DNA of 64,000 bases from Vogesella indigofera (GCF_028548395.1 NZ_JAQQLA010000007.1:1-64000); one strand, 5' to 3'. Numbered from the stretch's first letter, positions 44,445 through 55,607 are shown. The notes: generated from the letters alone by a model not told the origin. A program made the numbers and translations.

Positions 44445-45512
44445 ATGACCATACTGGTAACCGGTGGTGCCGGCTTCATCGGCGGCAATTTCGTGCTGGA
44501 CTGGCTGGCCGGCAACGACGAGCCGGTCGTCAACCTGGACAAACTGAGCTACGCCGGTAACCTGCAGACGCTGGCCGGCCTGCAAGGCGATACGCGGCAC
44601 CGCTTCGTGCACGGCGACATCGGCGACCACGCACTGCTGGGCCGCCTGCTGGCCGAACACCAGCCGCGCGCGGTGATCCACTTTGCCGCCGAAAGCCACG
44701 TCGACCGCTCGCTGCACGGCCCCGGCGACTTCATCGACACCAATATCGTCGGCACCTTCAGCCTGCTGGAAACGGTGCGTGCCTACTGGAGCGAACTGCC
44801 CGCCGCCGACAAGGCCGCCTTCCGCTTGCTGCACGTGTCCACCGACGAGGTCTATGGAACGTTGGCCGCAGACGACGCCCCGTTTACCGAAGAGCACCGC
44901 TACCAGCCGAACAGCCCCTACTCCGCCAGCAAGGCCGCTGCCGACCACCTGGTGCGTGCCTGGCACCACAGCTACGGCCTGCCGGTGCTGACTACCCATT
45001 GCAGCAACAACTACGGCCCCTACCACTTCCCGGAGAAGCTGATCCCGCTGGTCATCCTCAACGCGCTGGCCGGCAAGCCGCTGCCGGTTTACGGCGACGG
45101 CCAGCAGATCCGCGACTGGCTGTACGTGACGGACCACTGCGCCGCTATCCGCCGCGTGCTGGACGCCGGCACGCCGGGCGAGACCTACAACGTCGGCGGC
45201 TGGAACGAGAAGACCAACCTCGACGTGGTGCGCACCATCTGCCGCCTGCTGGACGAATTGCGCCCGCGCGCCGACGGCAAGGGCTACGCCGAACAGATCA
45301 CCTTTGTTACCGACCGCCCCGGCCACGACCGCCGCTACGCCATCGACGCGCGCAAGCTGGAACGCGAGCTCGGCTGGAAACCGGCCGAAACCTTCGACTC
45401 CGGCATCCGCAAGACCGTGCAGTGGTATCTGGACAACCCGGACTGGGTCGCGGGCGTCAGCAGCGGCCGTTACCGCGACTGGCTGGACCGACAATACGGT
45501 AAGCAGCCATGA
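44445..45512 (+). CDS. rmlB: dTDP-glucose 4,6-dehydratase RmlB
   Basis: Second step of dTDP-L-rhamnose synthesis: dTDP-glucose to 4-keto-6-deoxyglucose. The 355-aa SDR protein has the NAD motif [19 protein letters not shown] (Thr/Asp/Glu catalytic set), [16 protein letters not shown] (YxxxK) and [16 protein letters not shown]. First gene of rmlBDAC; overlaps rmlD by 4 nt (ATGA). In-frame motif at 44861-44870. Confidence 0.95.
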   Translation: MTILVTGGAGFIGGNFVLDWLAGNDEPVVNLDKLSYAGNLQTLAGLQGDTRHRFVHGDIGDHALLGRLLAEHQPRAVIHFAAESHVDRSLHGPGDFIDTNIVGTFSLLETVRAYWSELPAADKAAFRLLHVSTDEVYGTLAADDAPFTEEHRYQPNSPYSASKAAADHLVRAWHHSYGLPVLTTHCSNNYGPYHFPEKLIPLVILNALAGKPLPVYGDGQQIRDWLYVTDHCAAIRRVLDAGTPGETYNVGGWNEKTNLDVVRTICRLLDELRPRADGKGYAEQITFVTDRPGHDRRYAIDARKLERELGWKPAETFDSGIRKTVQWYLDNPDWVAGVSSGRYRDWLDRQYGKQP

Positions 45513-46420
45513 GCCGGCCGGCCACCATCCTCCTCACCGGCGGCAGCGGCCAGGTCGGTTTCGAGCTTAGGCGCGCGCTGGCGCTGCACGGGGTGCTGAG
45601 CTGCCCCGGCCGCCGGCAATTCGATCTGGCGGCACCGCACACCCTAACCGCGACGCTGGACGCCTTGCAGCCAGACATCATTGTCAATGCCGCGGCCTAT
45701 ACCGCGGTCGATCAGGCCGAGGATGAAATCGCGCTGGCCCATGCCGTCAACGCCACCGCACCGGCGCTGCTGGCGCAGTGGGCCGCGGCCAACAACGCGC
45801 TACTGGTGCACTACTCCAGCGACTACGTTTTTGACGGCAGCAAGTTCGGCGCCTGGCTGGAAGACGACACCCCCAATCCGCAATCGGTGTACGGCCGCAG
45901 CAAATGGCTGGGCGAACAGGCGATCCGCGACAGCGGCTGCCACCACTACATCCTGCGCAGCTCGTGGGTGGCCGGTGTCTACGGCCAGAACTTCCTGAAA
46001 ACCATGCTCAGGTTGGCCGCAACCCGCGACCGCCTGGACGTGGTCGACGACCAGTTTGGCGCGCCGACCCCGGCCAGCCTGCTGGCGGACGTGTGCGCGC
46101 TGTTGCTGCCGCACTACGCCAACTACCCTGACAGCACCAGCTACGGCACCTACCACCTTGCCGCCAGCGGCCGTACCAGCTGGCACGACTACGCCGCCCA
46201 CGTCATCGCGCTGGCCCGCGACGCCGGCTGGGCGCTGATGCTGCCGCCGGATGGCCTGCACCCGGTCAGCAGCGACGAGTACCCGCAACGGGCCACGCGG
46301 CCGGCCAATTCCGTGCTCGACTGCAGCAAGCTGCGCCTGACCTTCGGCCTGCAGCTGCCGTCGTGGCAGGAAGGCGTGGCCCAGTTGTTCCAGACCCTCG
46401 ATAACGCAAGAAAACCATGA
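45509..46420 (+). CDS. rmlD: dTDP-4-dehydrorhamnose reductase RmlD
   Basis: NADPH-dependent final step giving dTDP-L-rhamnose. The 303-aa SDR product has [35 protein letters not shown] and [12 protein letters not shown] (YxxxK). Overlaps both neighbours by 4 nt, so it is translationally coupled. The in-frame motif at 46012-46021 encodes Leu-Ala-Ala. Confidence 0.95.
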   Translation: MSRPATILLTGGSGQVGFELRRALALHGVLSCPGRRQFDLAAPHTLTATLDALQPDIIVNAAAYTAVDQAEDEIALAHAVNATAPALLAQWAAANNALLVHYSSDYVFDGSKFGAWLEDDTPNPQSVYGRSKWLGEQAIRDSGCHHYILRSSWVAGVYGQNFLKTMLRLAATRDRLDVVDDQFGAPTPASLLADVCALLLPHYANYPDSTSYGTYHLAASGRTSWHDYAAHVIALARDAGWALMLPPDGLHPVSSDEYPQRATRPANSVLDCSKLRLTFGLQLPSWQEGVAQLFQTLDNARKP

Positions 46421-47295
46421 ACCGCAAAGGCATCATCCTCGCCGGTGGCGCCAATAGCCGCCTGTATCCGGCCACCCTGGCGGTCAGCAAGCAGTTACTG
46501 CCGGTCTACGACAAGCCGCTGATCTACTATCCGCTGACCACGCTGTTGCTGGCCGGCATCCGCGACATCCTGATCATCTCCACGCCGCAGGACACGCCGC
46601 GCTTCCAGCAGTTGCTGGGCGACGGCAGCCAGTGGGGCATCCGGCTGCAGTACACGGTACAACCCAGCCCGGACGGCCTGGCGCAGGCCTTCATTCTCGG
46701 CGAATCGTTCCTCGCCGGTGCGCCGTCGGCACTGGTGCTGGGCGACAATATTTTCTACGGCGCCGAGCTGGCCAGCCAACTGCAGCGCACCGCGGCGCAA
46801 GCACAGGGCGCCACCGTGTTCGCCTATCGCGTCAACGATCCGGAGCGCTACGGCGTGGTCGAGTTTGATGGCGCCGGCCAGGCCATCAGCATCGAAGAGA
46901 AACCGGCGCGGCCCAAGTCCCATTACGCCGTCACCGGCCTGTACTTCTACGACGCGCAAGTGGTCGACATCGCCAAGTCGATCAAGCCGTCGCGACGCGG
47001 CGAGCTGGAGATCACCGACGTCAATGCCGCCTACCTCGCACGCGGCACGCTCACGGTCGAGACCATGGGCCGCGGCTACGCCTGGCTGGATACTGGCACC
47101 CACGACTCGCTGCTGGAGGCCAGCCAATTCATCGCCACCCTCGAAAAACGCCAGGGCCTGAAGGTGGCCTGTCCGGAAGAAGTGGCGTGGCGCATGGGCT
47201 ATATCGACGACAGCCAGCTGCAAAGCTTGGCCGCACCGCTGGCCAAGACCGGCTACGGCCGCTACCTGCTGCAATTACTGCAAGAAGGGCGCTGA
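46417..47295 (+). CDS. rmlA: Glucose-1-phosphate thymidylyltransferase RmlA
   Basis: First step: glucose-1-phosphate plus dTTP to dTDP-glucose. The 292-aa nucleotidyltransferase has [20 protein letters not shown] with [24 protein letters not shown] (metal Asp) and [20 protein letters not shown]. The pyrophosphorylase loop reads GGANSRLYP rather than the common GGSGTRLYP, a tolerated variant. Near the end a motif variant CTTGGCCGCA lies at about 47225. Confidence 0.95.
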   Translation: MNRKGIILAGGANSRLYPATLAVSKQLLPVYDKPLIYYPLTTLLLAGIRDILIISTPQDTPRFQQLLGDGSQWGIRLQYTVQPSPDGLAQAFILGESFLAGAPSALVLGDNIFYGAELASQLQRTAAQAQGATVFAYRVNDPERYGVVEFDGAGQAISIEEKPARPKSHYAVTGLYFYDAQVVDIAKSIKPSRRGELEITDVNAAYLARGTLTVETMGRGYAWLDTGTHDSLLEASQFIATLEKRQGLKVACPEEVAWRMGYIDDSQLQSLAAPLAKTGYGRYLLQLLQEGR

Positions 47296-47841
47296 ATGAG
47301 CCTGTTCCGCGAAACCAACCTGCCCGGCCTATGGCTGATCGAACCCCGCATCCACGGCGACGAGCGTGGTTTTTTCTACGAGAGTTTCCACCAGCAGCAG
47401 TTCGATGCCGCCATCGGCCGCCATGTCACCTTCGTGCAGGACAACCACTCCCGCTCCAGCCGCGGCGTGCTGCGCGGCCTGCACTACCAGCTACCGCCAC
47501 AGGCGCAGGGCAAGCTGGTGCGCTGCGTGGCCGGCGAAGTGTTCGATGTCGCCGTCGACCTGCGTCGCGGCTCTGCCACCTTCGGCCGGCATTTCGGCAC
47601 CCTGCTATCGGCTGCCAACCATCGCCAGCTGTGGATACCGGAAGGCTACGCCCACGGCTTTGTCACGCTGAGCGAACACGCCGAATTCCTGTACAAAACC
47701 ACCGCCTACTGGAGCCAGCAGCACGAGCGTGCGCTGCGCTGGGACGACCCGCAACTGGCGATAGCGTGGCCGCTGCACGACCAGCTGCAGTTGTCGGCCA
47801 AGGATCTCGCCGCGCCCTTACTGGCGGACGCCGAATACTGA
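47296..47841 (+). CDS. rmlC: dTDP-4-dehydrorhamnose 3,5-epimerase RmlC
   Basis: Cupin epimerase, third step of the pathway. The 181-aa product has the family pattern GDERGFFYESFHQQQFD, VQDNHSRSSRGVLRGLHYQL (catalytic His), GEVFDVAVDLR and WIPEGYAHGFVTLSE. It abuts rmlA with no gap. No glycosyltransferases follow, so the rhamnose acceptor (LPS, exopolysaccharide or rhamnolipid) cannot be told. Confidence 0.95.
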   Translation: MSLFRETNLPGLWLIEPRIHGDERGFFYESFHQQQFDAAIGRHVTFVQDNHSRSSRGVLRGLHYQLPPQAQGKLVRCVAGEVFDVAVDLRRGSATFGRHFGTLLSAANHRQLWIPEGYAHGFVTLSEHAEFLYKTTAYWSQQHERALRWDDPQLAIAWPLHDQLQLSAKDLAAPLLADAEY

Positions 47842-47949
47842 ACGCCAAATACTGCCCCCTGGCGCCAGCGCGCCGGCGCTTATCTTGCCTCAAGGAAAGC
47901 GGTGCGGCGGGTGCGTAAGCTGGGCACTGTTACAGACAGGAGTCCATCC

Positions 47950-48288
47950 ATGCACACCCACACCTCTGATTTGTCGGTTTTCCCTTTTGATGCGCGCGGC
48001 GTGGCCAAGCGTTTCCGTCATGCCGCCATTTTTGGCGCGCTGGAATCGCTGAACCATGGCGAGCGCATGCGCTTCGTCAACGACCACGACCCGCTGCCGC
48101 TGCTCGGCCAGATCGAGCAGCGCTATGGTGGTCAGGTGCTGATCAACTACGTGGAGCGCTCGCCGCAACAGGTTGTCATCGACTTCACCATCCATGTCGC
48201 CGACAGCGAGCCGGCACCGGCCCAGGCGCCGGCAGCCCAGCAAGGCGGTTGTGGCGGCGGCGGCGGTTGCGGCTGCTCCGGCGGCTAA
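47950..48288 (+). CDS. DUF2249 protein with Gly/Cys-rich tail
   Basis: The 112-aa product contains a DUF2249 domain (about residues 8-80; ARGVAKRFRHAAIFGALESL, NDHDPLPLLGQIEQRY), a family often associated with hemerythrins and nitrogen-oxide or redox metabolism, of unknown biochemical function. It ends in a short Ala/Pro linker and a tail GGCGGGGGCGCSGG with three closely spaced Cys, a possible metal or cluster ligand. ATG at 47950 follows AGGAG at good spacing. Single-gene unit closed by a strong terminator. Confidence 0.8.
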   Translation: MHTHTSDLSVFPFDARGVAKRFRHAAIFGALESLNHGERMRFVNDHDPLPLLGQIEQRYGGQVLINYVERSPQQVVIDFTIHVADSEPAPAQAPAAQQGGCGGGGGCGCSGG

Positions 48289-48298
48289 GCAAGACGGC

Positions 48299-48332
48299 AA
48301 CGGGCTGGCATCTGCCAGCCCGTTTTGCTTTT
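48299..48332 (+). terminator. Rho-independent terminator of the DUF2249 gene
   Basis: AACGGGCTGGCA (48299-48310), 2-nt loop, TGCCAGCCCGTT (48313-48324), then TTGCTTTTT. The 12-bp stem starts 10 nt after the stop codon. Confidence 0.9.
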
Positions 48333-48405
48333 TGTGAGCTACGCCCCCGCGGTACCGGCCTCGCTACGGCAGCAAATACGGCCGGGCATCCCGCTCCCCC
48401 GCGAC

Positions 48406-49170
48406 TCAGCCGCGGTAACCGATCTGCGCGGAGATGTCGGCCGCCGTGCTGCGCAGCCGCTGCGCGATCGTCCCGTTCCAGTCTGAGGAAAACGTCGCCG
48501 CCGGCCCCAGCGTGGTCATCACCAGCGCCAGCTGGCCGGCGTGATCGAACACCGGCACGCTGAAGGCGTTGATGCCGGGCAAGGGATAGCCCACCGCCCG
48601 CGCCATGCCCCGCTCGCGCACCCGCTGCAGCGCCGACTGGAACGCGGCCTGCTCCTCGATGCCGGCCTGCCGCGCCGCCATCTCGCTGGCGATCATCTCC
48701 TCGGTCAGCCTCGGCGGCAGATAGGCGGCAAACACCTTGCCGGTGGCCGAATCCAGCAGCGACATCACCGTGCCGGTACGCATATTGATGTGCACCACCC
48801 GATTGCACTCCTGGATCCGCACCACGGTCGGCCCGTGGTTGCCCCACACCGCCAGCGCCACGTTCTGCTGGATATCCAGTGACAGCGCCGCCGCCCGCTC
48901 GGTGGCGATCTTGACCGCGTCCAGCTCGTGCAGCGCCACCAGCCCCATCTGCAGCGCGAACGGCCCCAGCTTGTACAGGCCGCTGCCCGCGTCCTGCTCG
49001 ATCAGCCCCAGCTTGCCGAAACTCACCAGATAGGGGTGCGCCTTCGCCGCCGGCATGCCGGCCTCGCCGGCCAGGTCCTTCAGCATCATCGGCGCCCCGT
49101 GGCGCACCAGCGTCTGCAGCAGGCTGCCGCCCACCTCGATTGATTGGATTCCGCGCCGGTCTTTTTCCAT
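48406..49170 (-). CDS. IclR-family transcriptional regulator
   Basis: The 254-aa product has an N-terminal winged helix-turn-helix (SIEVGGSLLQTLVRHGAPMM then LKDLAGEAGMPAAKAHPYLV) and the IclR effector-binding GAF-like domain (NVALAVWGNHGPTVVRIQEC; GRGLARAVGY-like MARAVGYPLPGINAFSVPVF). Divergent from the VOC gene and probably its regulator through the AT-rich palindrome between them. Effector unknown. Confidence 0.88.
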   Translation of the reverse strand: MEKDRRGIQSIEVGGSLLQTLVRHGAPMMLKDLAGEAGMPAAKAHPYLVSFGKLGLIEQDAGSGLYKLGPFALQMGLVALHELDAVKIATERAAALSLDIQQNVALAVWGNHGPTVVRIQECNRVVHINMRTGTVMSLLDSATGKVFAAYLPPRLTEEMIASEMAARQAGIEEQAAFQSALQRVRERGMARAVGYPLPGINAFSVPVFDHAGQLALVMTTLGPAATFSSDWNGTIAQRLRSTAADISAQIGYRG

Positions 49171-49252
49171 CGTTACCCCGTCTTGCCCGCTGGCATGGTC
49201 AGTGTTGTCGAAACGGCGGCAATTCTAGCATTTTCGCCACGCCGGTCACCGC

Positions 49253-49271
49253 GATAATATTTGTTATTATC
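49253..49271. promoter_or_regulatory. Putative IclR operator
   Basis: GATAATA, 5-nt spacer, TATTATC: a perfect inverted repeat in an unusually AT-rich island between the divergent IclR and VOC genes. It lies just upstream of the probable VOC promoter. The assignment to the IclR protein is inference from position. Confidence 0.55.
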
Positions 49272-49278
49272 GAACAAA

Positions 49279-49306
49279 TTGACCAATAACGAATTAATGG
49301 TTAACT
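49279..49306 (+). promoter_or_regulatory. Probable promoter of the VOC gene
   Basis: TTGACC (49279-49284), 16-bp spacer, TTAACT (49301-49306), about 90 nt upstream of the VOC start and immediately downstream of the palindrome. Confidence 0.5.
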
Positions 49307-49394
49307 TGCCAGCATCGCCACTGGCCGCCACCGCGATCAGTGCCAGACTGAAATCAGCGCCGCACCCCGGCCACCGTTCACGGAGAGAACCATC

Positions 49395-49934
49395 ATGCTG
49401 ATCAAGAAAATCCACCACGTCGCCTATCGCTGCAAGGACGCCAAGGAAACGGTGGAGTGGTACGTGAAACACCTCGACATGAAGTTCGTGCTGGCGATCG
49501 CCGAGAACGAAGTGCCGTCCACCAAGGCGCCGGATCCGTACATGCACGTGTTCCTCGACGCCGGCCAGGGCAACATCCTCGCCTTCTTCGAGCTGCCGAC
49601 ACGGCCGCCGATGGACCGCGACCAGAACACGCCCAACTGGGTGCAGCATCTGGCGATGGAAGTGGACTCGCTGGACACCCTGCTCGCCACCAAGGCACGG
49701 CTGCAGGCCGCCGGCATCGACGTGATCGGCCCCACCGATCACACCATCTTCAAGTCGATCTACTTCTTCGACCCCAACGGCCACCGCCTGGAGCTGGCCT
49801 GCAATACCGGCACGCCGAAGATGATGCAGATGCTGGACGAGGTGAAGTGGGACATGCTCAACGAATGGGCGGAAACGCGGAAGGCGCCGCAGCACGCGCG
49901 CTGGATGCACGACGGCAGTTATTCGGAAGACTGA
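49395..49934 (+). CDS. VOC-fold metalloenzyme (glyoxalase/dioxygenase superfamily)
   Basis: The 179-aa product has two paired beta-alpha-beta modules of the vicinal-oxygen-chelate fold: IKKIHHVAYRCKDAKETVEW (metal His near 7-8) and VQHLAMEVDSLDTLLATKAR (His near 83), with a metal Glu in FDPNGHRLELACNTG. Length and tail (WDMLNEWAETRKAPQHARWM) do not match glyoxalase I; a ring-cleavage or epimerase-type role is possible. Ribosome site GGAGAGA. Under probable IclR control and followed by a hairpin, then the acetoacetyl-CoA synthetase. Substrate unknown. Confidence 0.75.
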   Translation: MLIKKIHHVAYRCKDAKETVEWYVKHLDMKFVLAIAENEVPSTKAPDPYMHVFLDAGQGNILAFFELPTRPPMDRDQNTPNWVQHLAMEVDSLDTLLATKARLQAAGIDVIGPTDHTIFKSIYFFDPNGHRLELACNTGTPKMMQMLDEVKWDMLNEWAETRKAPQHARWMHDGSYSED

Positions 49935-49944
49935 GCCGCCACGC

Positions 49945-49976
49945 TTGCGGCCAACCCGGCACAAGGTTGGCCGCAA
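49945..49976 (+). terminator. Divergent DUS-like pair after the VOC gene
   Basis: TTGCGGCCAACC (49945-49956), 8-nt loop, GGTTGGCCGCAA (49965-49976): a 12-bp perfect stem 10 nt after the VOC stop. No T-tract. Confidence 0.75.
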
Positions 49977-50129
49977 CACGCCGCCAGCTGGCCACACGCG
50001 GCACCGATCGCGCGGCCGGCGACCTATACCGCAGGCATGGCTGTGCAGTAAACTGGCCGGCAAACAGCTTTCATAATAAAGAATGACACCCTTGAGCGAC
50101 CCCACACGCTTCCTGAGGAGAGACTTGAT

Positions 50130-52091
<1,962 letters not shown>

Positions 52092-52094
52092 CGC

Positions 52095-52116
52095 CTGCGG
52101 CCAACGTTGGCCACAA
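52095..52116. repeat. Abutting DUS-like pair with one mismatch
   Basis: TGCGGCCAAC (52096-52105) is followed directly by GTTGGCCACA (52106-52115), i.e. the second copy has A for G. Located 4 nt after the aacS stop and just before its terminator. Confidence 0.8.
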
Positions 52117-52120
52117 ACGT

Positions 52121-52149
52121 CAAACGCCAGCCTACCGGCTGGCGTTTGT
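52121..52149 (+). terminator. Rho-independent terminator of aacS
   Basis: CAAACGCCAGCC (52121-52132), loop TACC, GGCTGGCGTTTG (52137-52148). A 12-bp perfect stem; AAA/TTT ends allow function on both strands between convergent aacS and the LysR gene. Confidence 0.85.
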
Positions 52150-52196
52150 CATTGTGGCGCGCACGTCAGGCAAACCTCAGGACGGGCCGGTCCGGC

Positions 52197-53087
52197 TCAC
52201 TCCATGCAGACTGCGTGCACCACCGAACGCAGCCACTTGTGTGCAGGGTCGGCATCGAGCCTGGGGTGCCAGAGCATGGAGAGCGTGATCTCCGCCACGG
52301 CAAGCGGCAGGGGAAAGGTGGCCATGCCGGTGCGCAAATAGCGGGTATGCCGCTCCGGTACGGTGGCCACCAGGTCGGTATTGCGCGCCAGCGCCAGCGA
52401 CGTGGCAAAGCCGGCCACCGAGGTCACGATGCGGCGGGGTGTGCCCAGCGCCTCCAGCGCCACATCGACCGGATCATGACCGGGACCGTGCCGCGAATCG
52501 GCGACGTGGCCGCAAGCGGCGTAGCGCGGCAGCGAGATGTCGCCCGTCAGCAGCGGGTGCCCCTCGCGCACCGCGCCCACGAAATGATCGCGAAACAGCG
52601 CACGGGCGTGCAGCGCCTGTGCCGTGCCCTTGCCGATCACGCCGGTCTCCAGATCGGCCGTGCCATCCCGCAGATAGCTGCTGTCGCGCCGGACTTTGGG
52701 CAGGAAGCTCAGGTGCAGGCCGGGCGCCTCGCTGCCGACCCGCTGCAACAGCCGCGGCCCGAAGTTTTCGACAAAGCCGTCGCTGCACAGCAGGGTAAAG
52801 CGACGGTTCACCTTGCCAAGGTCCAGCGTCGCGGCGGGGCTCAAGGCCTGCAGCGCCTGCTGCACCAGCCCGCTCACCTGTTCGCGCAATACCACCGCCC
52901 GCGGGGTCAGCACCAGGCCGCGGCCCGAGCGCACCAGCAGCGGATCGCCGGTGCTGTCGCGCAGCCGCTGCAGGGCACGGCTCATCGCCGACGGACTCAG
53001 GCCGAGACGCCGCGCCGCACCGGCGACACTGCCCTCGCTGAGCAGCGCATCCAGCGTAATCAGAAGATTCAAATCCGGTGTTCCCAT
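52197..53087 (-). CDS. LysR-family transcriptional regulator
   Basis: The 296-aa product has the N-terminal HTH (LNLLITLDALLSEGSVAGAA, then RRLGLSPSAMSRALQRLRDS) and the LysR effector-binding domain. The ATG at 53087 is chosen from the GGAGG ribosome site; a frame to 53162 adds residues without a site. Divergent from the methyltransferase and MFS genes, which it probably controls. The 124-bp divergent spacer contains GCATG/CATGC half-sites that could hold the regulator. Confidence 0.88.
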   Translation of the reverse strand: MGTPDLNLLITLDALLSEGSVAGAARRLGLSPSAMSRALQRLRDSTGDPLLVRSGRGLVLTPRAVVLREQVSGLVQQALQALSPAATLDLGKVNRRFTLLCSDGFVENFGPRLLQRVGSEAPGLHLSFLPKVRRDSSYLRDGTADLETGVIGKGTAQALHARALFRDHFVGAVREGHPLLTGDISLPRYAACGHVADSRHGPGHDPVDVALEALGTPRRIVTSVAGFATSLALARNTDLVATVPERHTRYLRTGMATFPLPLAVAEITLSMLWHPRLDADPAHKWLRSVVHAVCME

Positions 53088-53211
53088 GCTGCCCTCCTGC
53101 CACCTGCCGTGATGATTGCGTTTCATGCATGTATCAGGTGCAAACCATGCGTCTTCCGCCATGTTATACCCGGACCTAAGCTACTAGAAACCCACTTCAG
53201 GAGCCAATGAC

Positions 53212-53889
53212 ATGACAACCCGACACGACAATGCACTGCCGCACGAGCCGCAGGCCGCCAGCATTCCCGGTGAACCCTGGCTCATGCAGGTAGACGACTG
53301 GAACCGGCGCTACGCCAACGATGACTTCATCTGGAGCGTGAATCCCAACCGCTCCCTGGAACAGCATGTGCGGCCACTACCCGCGGGGCGGGCACTGGAT
53401 TTGGCGGCCGGCGAGTGCCGCAACGCGGTGTGGCTGGCCAGCCAGGGCTGGTCGGTGGAGGCCGTCGATTTTGCCCGGCTGGCGCTGGAGAAGGGCCAGC
53501 GTCTGGCGCAATCGCGCCAGGTGGCGGAGCGCATTCGCCTGGTGGCGGCGGATCTCAATGACTACACCCCCGCCGAGCGGGCTTTCGACCTCGTCACCCT
53601 GGTTTACCTGCAGCTGCCATGGCAGGAACTGGCGCCCATCCTCTTGCGCGCGGCACGAGCCGTGGCACCGGGCGGCACCCTGCTGCTGATTGCCCACCAC
53701 ACGCACAACCTGATGCACGGCCATGGCGGACCACGGCACGCCGAGGTGCTCTACACCGCGGAACAGGTCGCCACGCTGCTGGCCCCCGAGTTACGGATCG
53801 AGCGCGCCGAACGGCTGCGGCGCCCGGTGCACACCGCTGACGGCACCCTCTACGCCATCGACTGCCTGGTGCGTGCCACACGCGGCTGA
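53212..53889 (+). CDS. Class I SAM-dependent methyltransferase
   Basis: The 225-aa product has the AdoMet-binding motif I GRALDLAAGECRNAVWLA (near 60), an acidic end of beta-2 in VEAVDFA, motif VAADLNDY and a post-motif FDLVTLVYLQLP. The N-terminal segment DWNRRYANDDFIWSVNPN is seen in TehB-like/thiol methyltransferase-type proteins. Substrate unknown; proximity to an efflux pump suggests detoxification by modification and export. Ribosome site AGGAG. Confidence 0.82.
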   Translation: MTTRHDNALPHEPQAASIPGEPWLMQVDDWNRRYANDDFIWSVNPNRSLEQHVRPLPAGRALDLAAGECRNAVWLASQGWSVEAVDFARLALEKGQRLAQSRQVAERIRLVAADLNDYTPAERAFDLVTLVYLQLPWQELAPILLRAARAVAPGGTLLLIAHHTHNLMHGHGGPRHAEVLYTAEQVATLLAPELRIERAERLRRPVHTADGTLYAIDCLVRATRG

Positions 53890-53903
53890 GGCAACCCACG
53901 GCC

Positions 53904-53931
53904 GGCTTGCGGCCAACGTTGGCCGCAAGCC
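53904..53931. repeat. Abutting DUS-like pair (28-bp perfect palindrome)
   Basis: GGCTTGCGGCCAAC followed at once by its complement GTTGGCCGCAAGCC. Two intact motifs (53908-53917 and 53918-53927) joined at AACGTT with matching outer flanks. Between the methyltransferase and MFS genes, 14 nt after the former's stop. Confidence 0.9.
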
Positions 53932-53958
53932 ACGGCAACCCGAACAAAAGGAATCATC

Positions 53959-55371
53959 ATGAACCGCGATAAACAATCCATGCCAGCAGCTACCGCCGGC
54001 GAGCGTCACGCCCTGCTGAGCCTGTCCCTGGCCATGCTGCTGTCGGCGCTGGGCACCAGCATCGCCAATGTGGCGCTCCCCACCCTGAGCGAGGTGTTCT
54101 CGGCCTCGTTCCAGCAGGTACAGTGGGTCGTGCTGTCCTACCTGCTGGCCATCACCACGCTGATCGTCAGCGCCGGGCGGCTGGGAGACCTGTTCGGCCG
54201 CCGGCCGCTGCTGCTGTTCGGGGTCGGGCTGTTCAGCGCGGCCTCGCTGCTGAGCACCTACCCGTCACTGCCGGTGCTAATCGCCGCCCGGGCCGTGCAG
54301 GGTCTGGGAGCGGCGCTGATGATGGCCTTAAGCATGGCCTACGTCGCCGATCTCGTGCCAGGGGAAAGAACCGGCAGCGCGATGGGCCTGCTGGGAACCG
54401 CCTCGGCCATCGGTACCGCAATGGGGCCGTCGCTGGGGGGCTTGCTGATCGGCACTCTTGGCTGGCAGTCGGTCTTTGCGGCCAACGTTCCGCTCGGCAT
54501 CGTCACTTTCTTCCTGCTGCAACGCCATCTGCCGGCCACCCCACCACGCCAGACGGCACGCAGCCGCTTTGACTATACCGGCACCGTGCTGCTGAGCCTC
54601 GCCCTGGCCGCGTATGCGCTGGCCATGACGGTTGGCCGCGGCGACTGGGGGCTGCGCAATAACGCCCTGCTGGGACTGACGCTGCTGGCGGCCACACTGT
54701 TCGTCGTCAGCCAGCAGCGGGCCAGCGCGCCCCTGGTCAAGCTGTCGCTGCTGGGCAGGCCGCTGCTGGTGGCCGGCATGGCGATGAGCACGCTGGTGAC
54801 GGCAGTGGTGATGGCCACCCTGGTGGTCGGCCCGTTCTATCTGACGCAGGCGCTGGGACTGTCCACCACCCGGCTGGGGCTGGTGATGTCGGTCGGGCCG
54901 CTGGTGGCCGCCGTCAGCGGCGTGCCGGCCGGCCAGCTGGTCGACCATTACGGCGCACACCCGATGACACTGCTGGGTCTGCTGCTGATGCTGACCGGCA
55001 GCTGCGCCCTGGCACTGCTGCCCGTCGCCGCTGGTATCACGGGCTACGTGGCGGCCCTCAGCGCCACCACCGCAGGCTATGCCTTGTTCCAGGCCGCCAA
55101 CAATACGCAGGTAATGGCCGGTGTGACTGCCGAGATGCGCGGTCTCGTGTCCGGCCTGCTCAACCTGTCACGCAATCTGGGCTTGATTACGGGCACTGCC
55201 GCCATGGGCGCGGTGTTCGCCATGGCCAGCAAGAGCGCCGCCTTGCCGGCAGGCAGCCCGCAGGCCGCCAGTAGCGGCCTGCACGCTACCTTTGCCGTGG
55301 CAGCGGCGCTGATCGTGCTGGCCCTGTTGCTGGGGCTGCGCAGCCGGGTTTCGCAGATGCAAACCGCGTAG
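53959..55371 (+). CDS. MFS multidrug exporter, DHA2 (14-TM) type
   Basis: Inner-membrane proton-driven exporter. The 470-aa product has about 14 hydrophobic helices, the DHA2-type N-terminal block GTSIANVALPTLSEVF, motif A GRLGDLFGRRPLLLFG after TM2, and the TM5 motif C-like GTASAIGTAMGPSLGGLLIG. Substrate unknown. It follows the methyltransferase by 69 nt, both probably under the divergent LysR regulator. In-frame motif at 54477-54486 (Ala-Ala-Asn). Confidence 0.9.
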   Translation: MNRDKQSMPAATAGERHALLSLSLAMLLSALGTSIANVALPTLSEVFSASFQQVQWVVLSYLLAITTLIVSAGRLGDLFGRRPLLLFGVGLFSAASLLSTYPSLPVLIAARAVQGLGAALMMALSMAYVADLVPGERTGSAMGLLGTASAIGTAMGPSLGGLLIGTLGWQSVFAANVPLGIVTFFLLQRHLPATPPRQTARSRFDYTGTVLLSLALAAYALAMTVGRGDWGLRNNALLGLTLLAATLFVVSQQRASAPLVKLSLLGRPLLVAGMAMSTLVTAVVMATLVVGPFYLTQALGLSTTRLGLVMSVGPLVAAVSGVPAGQLVDHYGAHPMTLLGLLLMLTGSCALALLPVAAGITGYVAALSATTAGYALFQAANNTQVMAGVTAEMRGLVSGLLNLSRNLGLITGTAAMGAVFAMASKSAALPAGSPQAASSGLHATFAVAAALIVLALLLGLRSRVSQMQTA

Positions 55372-55543
55372 CAGCCCGCCAAGCTGACGCGCGTTCACCT
55401 CGGACCAGTGCGCCTGCGCTCCCGCAACTCAACGGCTACGCCGACCACATCATCCGGATTGCGGCGGCCAACCACCGACCACACACCTCTCGCAACAAGC
55501 CTGATCGCGCCTTGCCGTAGAACAGCACCGGGAAAAATCCGCA

Positions 55544-55579
55544 GAAAAAATGCCGCTCACTGGCCAAGTGAGCGGCATT
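55544..55579 (-). terminator. Rho-independent terminator of the glycosyltransferase gene
   Basis: AATGCCGCTCACT (55549-55561), 5-nt loop, AGTGAGCGGCATT (55567-55579); on the minus strand the stem is followed by a T-run (55550-55545). It closes the minus-strand unit converging on the MFS gene. The rest of 55372-55543 shows a degenerate motif (GCGGCCAACCA near 55475) and no gene. Confidence 0.9.
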
Positions 55580-55607
55580 GCGGCAGCGGTAGCCTTGCTG
55601 CGACTCG

